A stretch of DNA of 13,055 nt. Origin: an uncultured Planctomycetaceae bacterium. Lineage in GTDB: Bacteria; Planctomycetota; Planctomycetia; Pirellulales; Pirellulaceae. The notes beneath the pieces were generated by a model. That model worked only from the letters and a program-made list of their open reading frames with translations, was not told where the DNA came from and searched no databases. Each line of letters begins with the position of its first letter. Position 1 is the first letter of the stretch. A program made the position numbers and the translations under genes. The stretch spans positions 1 to 13,055 of the forward strand of contig CALELC010000069.1 in NCBI GenBank assembly GCA_937904535.1, given 5' to 3'. Positions 5,444 to 11,825 of this stretch are shown one piece after another.

Positions 5444-6783
5444 TCGAAGTCATCATTGTCTTGGTCACGATCGCCGGCTTGATCGTCATCAATGGGATGT
5501 TTGTTGCCGCCGAGTTTTCGCTGGTCATGGCGCCCCGAGCGGCAATCGAACGCATGGCGGAACAAGGTAATGCCTCGGCGATTTCGCTGCGCCGGATTTT
5601 GGCTGACGCCTTCCTGCAAGATCGCTGCATCGCCACCGCACAGCTCGGTATCACCGCCGCCAGCCTGGGCTTGGGGATGTACGGTGAACACGCCTTAGCC
5701 GAGTGGATCACCAACGCGTTGGGCTGGGCCGGTGTCGGCGGCTGGATCGGTGCACACGCCGCCGCCAGCGTGTTATCGATCACAATCTTGACCTACTTGC
5801 ACATCGTGCTCGGCGAGATGGTTCCAAAGTCGCTCGCCCTGCAGCAACCCGAGACCTCAGCCTTGTGGTTGATTCGGCCGGTACAGTGGACTCAGTTCAT
5901 CGCCTTCCCCCTGGTGATTCTGCTTGCCGGCCTCGGTAATGGCTTGCTGCGTCTGTTTGGTATTCGCCGAGCGTCGGCCAGTCACGACCGCTATTACACC
6001 GCGGAAGAACTGCAATACGTGGTTCGTGAAAGTCAACAAGGTGGATTGCTCCGCGCCGAATCCGGACGCGTGCTCAACGACTTGTTGGAGTTTGGTGAGA
6101 TCACCGCGGGCGAAGTGATGGTGCCGCGCACCAAAGTCGTCGGCGTGTCGGTCAGTGCTACCCCCGAGACCATTAAGGAAATCATTCGCACCTCGCGGCA
6201 CACTCGCTATCCAGTCTTTGAGGACAACCTCGATCATATCTTAGGGGTCGTCCATCTCAAGGAACTGTTCCAAACCCTGCTCGCCGCAACCACCATTCCA
6301 CCCCAATACATCCGGTCGGTACCACGAGTCCCCGAGGGTCTCACCCTCGACCGCGTGATGGAAGCCATGCGTTCGGCGGGTGCCCAAATGGTGGTCGTCA
6401 TGGACGAGCATGGGGGAACTGCCGGCATTCTCACGATGGAAGATCTGTTTGAAGAAATCGTCGGTGAGATCGAAGAACCCGGTGGCATCGCCGCTCATCC
6501 CGAGGTCTATCGCGACGCCGATGGTGTGCTTCACGCTTCAGGTGCGGTGCGCTTACCGGAGGTCGGAGAACACTTAGAGGTTGAGCTAGAGCATGAAGAG
6601 GTCGACAGCGTGAGCGGTCTGGTCCTGCTGCTCCTCGGTCGTCCCGCGGTTCCCGGCGATACAGTGACTTACGAAGGCTTTTCATTTGAAGTCACCCAGG
6701 TCGCCGGTCATGGCGTGGAAGAATGTCGGGTGACCCCGATCTCAGCGACCGCCGAACCGGCTCCCTCCAACGATGAAACCTGA
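5440..6783 (+). CDS. CorC/CNNM-family transporter, second paralogue
   Basis: Tandem paralogue of the preceding gene, with the same domain order and 447 residues. The DUF21 part (about 1-177) has segments at 4-24, 64-82, 104-124 and 150-172, with AAEFS (23-27) and GEMVPKS (125-131). The CBS pair (about 220-345) includes EVMVPRTKVVGV (225-236), TRYPVFED (255-262), MVVVMDEHGGTAGI (317-330) and LTMEDLFEEIVGEIEE (331-346). The C-terminal CorC_HlyC domain spans about 352-435. The EVMVPR motif at the start of CBS1 is nearer to standard CorC than the LMVARL of the first paralogue. AGGAG (5425-5429) precedes the ATG by about 10 nt. The pair may form a heterodimer, since CNNM proteins are dimeric; that is inference. 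The adenylate cyclase begins 12 nt downstream. Confidence 0.93.
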   Translation: MIEVIIVLVTIAGLIVINGMFVAAEFSLVMAPRAAIERMAEQGNASAISLRRILADAFLQDRCIATAQLGITAASLGLGMYGEHALAEWITNALGWAGVGGWIGAHAAASVLSITILTYLHIVLGEMVPKSLALQQPETSALWLIRPVQWTQFIAFPLVILLAGLGNGLLRLFGIRRASASHDRYYTAEELQYVVRESQQGGLLRAESGRVLNDLLEFGEITAGEVMVPRTKVVGVSVSATPETIKEIIRTSRHTRYPVFEDNLDHILGVVHLKELFQTLLAATTIPPQYIRSVPRVPEGLTLDRVMEAMRSAGAQMVVVMDEHGGTAGILTMEDLFEEIVGEIEEPGGIAAHPEVYRDADGVLHASGAVRLPEVGEHLEVELEHEEVDSVSGLVLLLLGRPAVPGDTVTYEGFSFEVTQVAGHGVEECRVTPISATAEPAPSNDET

Positions 6784-6795
6784 TGGCCTTAAGCG

Positions 6796-8025
6796 ATGTG
6801 TCATCAACTGCAGGCACTCGTCGAAGCCGGAACCACAACCTTTTCGGCTGACGATTCCCGCGGTTTGATCGCCGCCAATGTCACGGGTTATCTCGCATCG
6901 CTCTCCTCATTGTCGTTTGCGATTTCCTTTGCGATTCACGATCCGGTCTCGCTGCAGCCACTGATCATCGGCAACGTGGTGTCGGCGATCTGCACCGCTG
7001 CGACGCCGCTGTTTCATCGACTGGGGCGCACTGCCGCCGCTATCTGGCTTGCGGTTGTCTTCTTCCTGTCGCTCAGCTACTTCACCTCGCTGCTGGGCCG
7101 TGAGACCGGCGTGATCCTGAACTTGATGGGAGCCTCCGCGGTGGCCTTCGCAATTCTGGGACTGCGCCGCGCTCGGCTCGTTTTCTTAATCACGGCTGCC
7201 AGCGCCGCTTTGATCCTGGTGTGCTGGATGCAATTTCCTCACGCTGCCGTTAACCTTCCGAACTTTGAATACTTCACACGTCAAATCTTTATCACCACGA
7301 TCGTGTCGATTATGGCGATTCTGTTTGTCGTCAATTACTACGCCTTTTATCTCACGGAGCAGGCGCAAGCGCAGACCGAGGACCTTTTACGAGCCATCAT
7401 GCCGGGTGAAATTGTCGATCGCCTCAAACGCCACCCAGGAACCACCATCGCTCAACAGCACGAGGACGTGCAGGTGCTGCTAGCCGATATGGTTGGTTTC
7501 ACGGCCCTTTCCAACCAACTCGGTCCCGAGCGAATTGTGATGCTGCTCGATGAGATCTTTCGGGCGTTTGACGAACTGGCTGGTCGCTACCGGGTAGAGA
7601 AAATCAAAACCATCGGCGACGCCTACCTCGCCGCTTGCGGCTTACCATCGCCGCACGAATCGCCAGCCGACTCCATCACCGCGATGTCAGTCGCCATGCA
7701 TGCGGCGGTTTACGAGATTTCGCAGCGAACCGGTCTCGTTGTCCAATTGCGCATCGGCATCGCCCGTGGAGCTGTCACCGCAGGGGTCGTCGGCCAATCG
7801 AAGTACTTTTATGACATTTGGGGACCAGCGGTTAACCTCGCCGCTCGCTTGCAAACGGCAGCTCTCCCTGGCCAAACCTTAATCAGCGATGAGTTAAAAC
7901 GGTGTCTTACGGGTCACTATCGGTTTCAAGACTGCAAGCAGTTAAACCTGAAAGGCTTTGGCAACGTGCCTGCCTGGGCAGTGGTTCCGCCGGATGCAAC
8001 CGCCGAGCCAGCAGCCTCGACGTGA
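6796..8025 (+). CDS. Class III adenylate cyclase with six-TM N-terminal domain
   Basis: Makes cAMP from ATP. It has 409 residues. Six hydrophobic segments (about 29-47, 53-71, 79-99, 104-122, 127-146, 163-186) are joined by a short helix to the cyclase domain (about 222-400). The catalytic set is complete. Metal Asp are D231 (LLADMVGFT) and D275 (KIKTIGDAYLAACG). The substrate Lys lies in EKIKTIGD. Asp340 in YDIWGP favours adenine over guanine, and N347 and R351 in NLAAR stabilise the transition state. A single catalytic domain means it works as a homodimer. The layout resembles membrane cyclases such as mycobacterial Rv1625c. It starts 12 nt after the CorC-type gene and probably shares its transcript, so the membrane domain may sense an ionic or membrane signal (inference). 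No Shine-Dalgarno is seen. Confidence 0.92.
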   Translation: MCHQLQALVEAGTTTFSADDSRGLIAANVTGYLASLSSLSFAISFAIHDPVSLQPLIIGNVVSAICTAATPLFHRLGRTAAAIWLAVVFFLSLSYFTSLLGRETGVILNLMGASAVAFAILGLRRARLVFLITAASAALILVCWMQFPHAAVNLPNFEYFTRQIFITTIVSIMAILFVVNYYAFYLTEQAQAQTEDLLRAIMPGEIVDRLKRHPGTTIAQQHEDVQVLLADMVGFTALSNQLGPERIVMLLDEIFRAFDELAGRYRVEKIKTIGDAYLAACGLPSPHESPADSITAMSVAMHAAVYEISQRTGLVVQLRIGIARGAVTAGVVGQSKYFYDIWGPAVNLAARLQTAALPGQTLISDELKRCLTGHYRFQDCKQLNLKGFGNVPAWAVVPPDATAEPAAST

Positions 8026-8040
8026 GGCCGCAGCGGCCTC
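8024..8040 (+). terminator. Hairpin overlapping the cyclase stop codon, possible terminator
   Basis: GAGGCCG (8024-8030), loop CAG, CGGCCTC (8034-8040): a perfect 7-bp GC-rich stem that includes the last two bases of the stop codon TGA. No T tract follows, so it is not a classical intrinsic terminator. Its 3' arm resembles the repeat unit that begins at 8043. Confidence 0.4.
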
Positions 8041-8042
8041 GC

Positions 8043-8106
8043 AGTGCACTAGGCCTCAAGTGCACCAGGCCTCAAGTGCACCAGGCCTCAAGTGCACCAG
8101 GCCTCA
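8043..8106. repeat. Four tandem 16-bp repeats, unit AGTGCACYAGGCCTCA
   Basis: Copies at 8043-8058, 8059-8074, 8075-8090 and 8091-8106. The last three are identical; the first has T instead of C at position 8. Each unit carries two 6-bp palindromes, GTGCAC and AGGCCT. The block fills the gap between the convergent cyclase and sialidase-like genes. A 16-bp unit is not a multiple of three, so this is not a coding repeat. Possible roles are termination, protein binding or a variable-number repeat. Confidence 0.9.
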
Positions 8107-8141
8107 CAACACATTGCCAGACCTACGAAATCTTCTATCTT

Positions 8142-9248
8142 TTAGGGATCGATCTCCAAATCCGCCAAATAGATTGCGGTGATGGGTTGTCCCTGTTGAT
8201 CTCGCTCATGCGAGGAATACCAAGACAGCAACGCCTTGGTCGGGCTGATCTGCACGAATCCCGGGTAGGAATTGTCGCCACCGCTGGGCAATTGAGCAGC
8301 ATCGTGTAGCCGATCATCGACCAGCCACGAGAGCACCGTCCGCGGGCCCACTCCGGGAAGATTGCGGCGACCACCGACGAGCATCCGCTCACCCCAGGCA
8401 ACCAACAACGGGCCGCCGATGTAATGCCCCAAATCGCTGCGCTGCCACTGCGTGTAAGGCGGCTGGCTACGGATCAATTCAGCAGGTTCGCTCGCCCGTC
8501 GAGCAACCCCCAGCACCGCGCCTTGAGCGTCGAACTGAAAGGCGACTTCATCTCCAAAGGTGGGCTGAAACTGGGCCCGCGTCTGCCATACCAAGCCATC
8601 GGTGCTGGCCAACATCAGCGACTCAACTGTAGCGGCGTCTTTGGCGCCCACCTCAAAGTTCGGTTTGCGACGCCCGCAAAGGTAAGCAGTTCCGTCGTGA
8701 CTCGCTGCCCGCCAGATGTAATGCCCAAACGTTCCCTCTAACAACGTGGGTTCGCTCCAGGCTTGCCCATCATCGGTAAAGACCGCATAGCCTAGGTGCA
8801 AGTTAAGATCGTATTGATCCCGCGGCAAGGTGGAATCGCCGCTGTACCAGGTCCCGCTGTAAACGAACAGACGATCATTCAGCACCAAGAAGTGCGGATC
8901 ACGAGTATCGCGTTTTGCGACCGAAAACTGATGCACCTGTTCCCACTGCTGACCATCAGCACTGCGCAAAATGATGATCGACGAGGTGGGATGCACCATA
9001 TGTCCATCCGGGCAACTGCGAAATGCCAAGTAGATTTGACCCTGATAACGGACCAAATCCGTAAAAGCATTGTGTTCACCATTGTGAAAGGCTCTTCGCA
9101 CCTGCGAGACACGTATGTCAGGCACCGATTGGTCCGCTGAAGCTGGACTCGAGCACCGCCCCCACGCCACTAAGGTCACCAGGGTGATGGCGAGCAAGCA
9201 CGCCTGCCGTGACCACCGAATGTCAGAACCGCGAAAATAACAAGCCAT
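8142..9248 (-). CDS. Secreted sialidase-like beta-propeller protein
   Basis: A 368-residue exported protein. The signal peptide has a basic start (RWSRQ), hydrophobic core (ACLLAITLVTLVAWG, 16-30) and AxA site (ASA, 36-38). Three Asp-box-like motifs, SADGQQW (96-102), TDDGQAW (158-164) and STDGLVW (215-221), point to a sialidase-fold propeller. Other features are YLAFRS (73-78), RDTRDPHF (113-120), GGDNSYPGF (323-331) and LLSWYSSHE (340-348), the last two typical of bacterial 'exo-alpha-sialidase-like' proteins. The FRIP motif and a full Arg triad are not evident, so true sialidase activity is unproven; another glycoside or polysaccharide function is as likely. The start at 9248 is chosen because GAGG lies 9 nt upstream and the signal peptide fits; the frame could open at 9302. 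It is third in the minus-strand cluster, 170 nt after the Tat-exported gene. Confidence 0.85.
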   Translation of the reverse strand: MACYFRGSDIRWSRQACLLAITLVTLVAWGRCSSPASADQSVPDIRVSQVRRAFHNGEHNAFTDLVRYQGQIYLAFRSCPDGHMVHPTSSIIILRSADGQQWEQVHQFSVAKRDTRDPHFLVLNDRLFVYSGTWYSGDSTLPRDQYDLNLHLGYAVFTDDGQAWSEPTLLEGTFGHYIWRAASHDGTAYLCGRRKPNFEVGAKDAATVESLMLASTDGLVWQTRAQFQPTFGDEVAFQFDAQGAVLGVARRASEPAELIRSQPPYTQWQRSDLGHYIGGPLLVAWGERMLVGGRRNLPGVGPRTVLSWLVDDRLHDAAQLPSGGDNSYPGFVQISPTKALLSWYSSHERDQQGQPITAIYLADLEIDP

Positions 9249-9418
9249 TGAGACGACCTCTATGCACAGGTGAACGAAACACGGGCTCGACCGCCGCTGC
9301 AAGGGAACTCTTCCGCCTGCAGCGTCTGAGCACCGGAGCCATCATGGCGGCCAATCCAATCAACCGGCCGAGAGCATGCCGGTTGGTAGCACTTCTCAAA
9401 TCTCAGACGCCGGACCGC
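9249..9418 (-). other. Gap between the Tat-exported and sialidase-like genes
   Basis: 170 nt on the minus-strand cluster. It holds the 9361-9385 hairpin and the GAGG site used by the sialidase-like gene. The frame of that gene could be extended to 9302, but the extension has no signal-peptide logic. No separate gene is seen. Confidence 0.5.
9361..9385 (-). terminator. Hairpin after the Tat-exported gene, 8-bp stem
   Basis: CAACCGGC (9361-9368) and GCCGGTTG (9378-9385) pair perfectly around a 9-nt loop. On the minus strand it begins 33 nt after the stop codon of the Tat-exported protein and lies before the sialidase-like gene. It is followed by ATTGGATTGG, not a T run, so it may be a weak terminator, an mRNA-stabilising 3' structure or an intercistronic processing site. 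Confidence 0.45.
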
Positions 9419-10678
9419 TTAGGCCTGCCAGAACATCGACTGTTCTGGACCACGATAGGCGATCGCCATTTGGTCGGTGACGTAGGGTTGCTGGCCAGCG
9501 AACAGCGACTCGACACCGCCGATCACCATGCCTGAAGTCAACAAGGTGCGTTCGACCGGATAAGCGGTTTTCCCAGTCAAAATCATCTGCTCGATGTGCT
9601 GAATCAGCGGCGTGAAAAAGTCAGCGGTTGTCGCGCTGCTGCCGGGCATGGGCAGCATGAATTGACAGCCGATGATTTCACCGGTGTCGGCACGCATGCC
9701 CGCATAGTTGAAGTCCCGAATGCCGGTCATAAAGATCGTTGTCCGGAAACCGTCAAGGTGTTCGATAAAGTAGGCCGTGATCTGCGGCAGCGATTGCCGG
9801 GCCCACTGCAAATCAACCGGTGCGGTCGGAAAGCCGTTGTCCACCGGCAAGTAATGACTGCGGCAAAGTGCGGAGATAAACAGCCTTTGAGTCACCTCGT
9901 GCTGCGATAAGAGCTCCCAACACTTTTCGTCGCGCACGGCGTGTACCGAGCGAATCCCAACCTCGCCCCCTCGGCGTCGTTCGGACATACACTGCGCCGT
10001 TTCCAGCGCATGAAAATCATAGCTGTCAACACCGCCATAGGCGACGCAGACGCTCTCGGACAACGGCACATCGTAAGGCATTTCGACTGCCGGCAACCGC
10101 CACGTTACGGGCAGCGAAGAACCGGCATAGAACGGGAACCCGAGCCGCTTGGAATCGGCGACCATCTCCACACACTCAGGCCAACTGGTCGACAAATGCT
10201 TGTCGTTGAATACCGGCACGCTGCGGCCACTGGCCTCAAAGACTTTGACAACTTCTTTGAACCACGCGTAACGCGGATACAACGTCTGCCCACGGTCGTT
10301 CTTCGGATACTGACCATGTTCACCGATGATGACCACACCGTCGACAGCAAGTTCGGAGCCACCGAGGGTCAGCGCGTCAGCGACACTCTTATAGGTCGTC
10401 AACCCGTATTTCTCGATTCGCTGACGTCCGATGTCGTTGTCCCCAAACTGATCGATATAGACGGAGGCAACGTCGAGTTGCGACGGATGCCAGCGACCGC
10501 CGCTGGCCGCCCCGAGAACGAGCCGATCGAGAAAATGCTGGGCATGCGAGTGACGAAAGATCGTTGTCCCCAAGAAGGCAATCTTCTTGCGCTGCGGTGT
10601 TTCATTCGCCATTCCCAGCAGGGCCGGTGCTGTAGCCCCGGCTGCTAACGCTGCAACAAACTGGCGCCGAGTGAACAT
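9419..10678 (-). CDS. Tat-exported Gfo/Idh/MocA-like protein
   Basis: A 419-residue protein with a twin-arginine signal: TRRQFV (3-8), then hydrophobic AALAAGATAPALLGMA, with cleavage near residue 24. The mature protein starts with a Rossmann-like strand-loop-helix, KKIAFLGTTIFRHSHAQHFL (31-50). It continues with SVADALTLGG (98-107), DGVVIIGEHGQYP (113-125) and PVFNDKHLSTSW (155-166), which matches the place of the Lys motif (EKP) in Gfo/Idh/MocA oxidoreductases. The GxGxxG dinucleotide loop is altered (FLGTTIFR), so cofactor use is uncertain. Export by Tat fits a protein folded with its cofactor before transport. Planctomycetes carry many exported Gfo/Idh-like proteins. A strong AGGAG (10689-10693) lies 10 nt before the ATG. 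Substrate unknown; probably sugar-related, from the family and neighbours. Confidence 0.82.
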   Translation of the reverse strand: MFTRRQFVAALAAGATAPALLGMANETPQRKKIAFLGTTIFRHSHAQHFLDRLVLGAASGGRWHPSQLDVASVYIDQFGDNDIGRQRIEKYGLTTYKSVADALTLGGSELAVDGVVIIGEHGQYPKNDRGQTLYPRYAWFKEVVKVFEASGRSVPVFNDKHLSTSWPECVEMVADSKRLGFPFYAGSSLPVTWRLPAVEMPYDVPLSESVCVAYGGVDSYDFHALETAQCMSERRRGGEVGIRSVHAVRDEKCWELLSQHEVTQRLFISALCRSHYLPVDNGFPTAPVDLQWARQSLPQITAYFIEHLDGFRTTIFMTGIRDFNYAGMRADTGEIIGCQFMLPMPGSSATTADFFTPLIQHIEQMILTGKTAYPVERTLLTSGMVIGGVESLFAGQQPYVTDQMAIAYRGPEQSMFWQA

Positions 10679-10688
10679 GATGTGTCGA

Positions 10689-10693
10689 CTCCT
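10689..10693 (-). promoter_or_regulatory. Shine-Dalgarno AGGAG of the Tat-exported gene
   Basis: AGGAG on the minus strand, 10 nt before the ATG at 10678. It is notable because most other starts in this window lack such a site, and it supports the start that leaves the Tat signal intact. Confidence 0.65.
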
Positions 10694-10777
10694 GGTGGAT
10701 CAGTCTCGAGAGAGCGGAAGCCGCAGCCGTGCGCGGCGGAGTGCTCAGATTAACATCGTTGATTGTCCCCGTGGTTG

Positions 10778-10804
10778 CTGCCAGCCAAAATCAAATGCTG
10801 GCAG
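10778..10804 (-). terminator. Hairpin after the creatininase-family gene, 8-bp stem
   Basis: CTGCCAGC (10778-10785) and GCTGGCAG (10797-10804) pair perfectly around an 11-nt loop. On the minus strand it starts 10 nt after the amidohydrolase stop codon. The downstream bases CAACC contain no T run. It may end or stabilise the upstream message and so set different levels for the two genes. Confidence 0.5.
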
Positions 10805-10814
10805 TTCTCTGATC

Positions 10815-11573
10815 TCAGCCCTCCCAAGAAATGCCGTCCCAATCAATCACTCGCTGCAGCCACTTTTGGACATCAGCGCTAAACGTTGCCAACAGATGCT
10901 CACCTTTTTCAGCGCTGGCAGAGCGTGGTGCGCCGACATGCCCGGGTACGGAGCGATCGGGCATGGTCCAGCCACGGGTCGCTGGCAAGAAGGGATTGCC
11001 CTGCGGCACCTCTGCCGCAGCCCGGTAATCGCCCACAAGGTGCGGAGCCAGCCGCAGCACCATCGACGTCTCCCATTCGCAGGCATGCCCCATCTCACGC
11101 TGCTCGATCTCAGGCATTCCCTGCCAGGGTTCGCTGCCCAAGGCCCAATAGGTCGCCAGTAGCAGCAGCAAATCCTGGCGATCGCGATACCGCTGGCGAA
11201 CCTCAAATACGACTTGTTTGCCAGGGATGTCATTGCCGCCATGCCCGTTGAGCAACACCAGCCTGCGGAATCCATGGGCGATCAAGTTGTCGAGCAATCC
11301 GGCCAACAGATCCAAGTACAGGCGTGGAGCGCACGATAAGGTGCCAGCGAAGTCCATGTGATGATGAGAACTGCCCAGCCACATCAGCGGTGTCACCAAA
11401 ATCTGCTGAGATAGTTGGGCCTCGACGCGGCGCACCACTTCTCCCAGCAACATGCTGTCGGTGAACAGCGGCAAGTGCGTACCGTGCTGCTCGACCGCCG
11501 CGATAGGGATGATCACCGGAATGTCGCGTGAGAGCGATTGCACCTGCGGCGCGGTCAATTCCTGGAGCAGCAT
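10815..11573 (-). CDS. Creatininase-family metal-dependent amidohydrolase
   Basis: A 252-residue cytoplasmic protein of the creatininase (creatinine amidohydrolase) family, whose members cleave amide bonds with two metal ions. Visible motifs are AVEQHGTHLPLFTDS (26-40), with E28, H30 and D39 as metal ligands; SSHHHMDFAGTLS (68-80); LNGHGGN (108-114), with H111; and GHACEWETS (162-170), with an acidic residue expected at the active site. Length matches the family (about 240-260). The Glu two residues after the HG of true creatininase (NGHYEN) is Gly here, as in the wider family, so creatinine need not be the substrate. The start ATG has AGGA 6 nt upstream. It is first gene of the minus-strand cluster and diverges from the MFS transporter across 252 nt. 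Family firm, substrate unknown. Confidence 0.9.
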   Translation of the reverse strand: MLLQELTAPQVQSLSRDIPVIIPIAAVEQHGTHLPLFTDSMLLGEVVRRVEAQLSQQILVTPLMWLGSSHHHMDFAGTLSCAPRLYLDLLAGLLDNLIAHGFRRLVLLNGHGGNDIPGKQVVFEVRQRYRDRQDLLLLLATYWALGSEPWQGMPEIEQREMGHACEWETSMVLRLAPHLVGDYRAAAEVPQGNPFLPATRGWTMPDRSVPGHVGAPRSASAEKGEHLLATFSADVQKWLQRVIDWDGISWEG

Positions 11574-11825
11574 GAGGGTTCCTAGGTTGAATTCGAGGAA
11601 AACATAGAAAATGAAAATCAGCGAGCCCGCGGTGGCTGCAGCCCCACCACAGCTCGATCACTGGGTTATACTGCCAACCGGATCGTCCCGGTGTAAGCCG
11701 GTGCACCGCTTGCCACCAGCGTCTCGCTGGCAGCAGCCCACAGCCGGTTCGCATGCTCTGCGCAGCAACCTGCCGACCGCTTTCCCGCCGATCATCTCCC
11801 GCCACCCGCCTGGAATCGCAAGCCT
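11574..11825. promoter_or_regulatory. Divergent promoter region between amidohydrolase and transporter
   Basis: 252 nt between divergent starts. The element TTATACTG at 11666-11673 reads as a -10 box on both strands: TATACT (11667-11672) on plus and TATAAC (11670-11665) on minus. No good -35 hexamer lies 16-18 nt away on either side, so an activator may be needed. A two-tier hairpin (11622-11656) and a second hairpin, CCAGCG-TCT-CGCTGG (11716-11730), lie on the minus and plus sides respectively. No open frame here looks real. Confidence 0.4.
11622..11656 (-). promoter_or_regulatory. Two-tier hairpin in the amidohydrolase leader
   Basis: The outer stem is CGAGC (11622-11626) with GCTCG (11652-11656). 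The inner stem is GGTGG (11631-11635) with CCACC (11644-11648), around a loop holding the palindrome core CTGCAG. If the minus-strand -10 box at 11670-11665 is used, the transcript would start almost exactly at this hairpin, making it a 5'-terminal stem-loop. Confidence 0.35.

Noticed and set aside
4124..6783. Haemolysin or virulence genes
   Set aside because: The HlyC label is historic; DUF21-CBS-CorC_HlyC proteins are ion transporters and nothing here indicates a toxin.
8043..8106. Short CRISPR array
   Set aside because: The 16-bp units are directly adjacent with no spacers, and no cas gene is nearby.
7902..8309. Plus-strand frame of 135 residues across the 16-bp repeats
   Set aside because: It starts inside the cyclase gene, crosses the tandem repeats and ends inside the opposite-strand propeller gene; the repeats alone keep it open.
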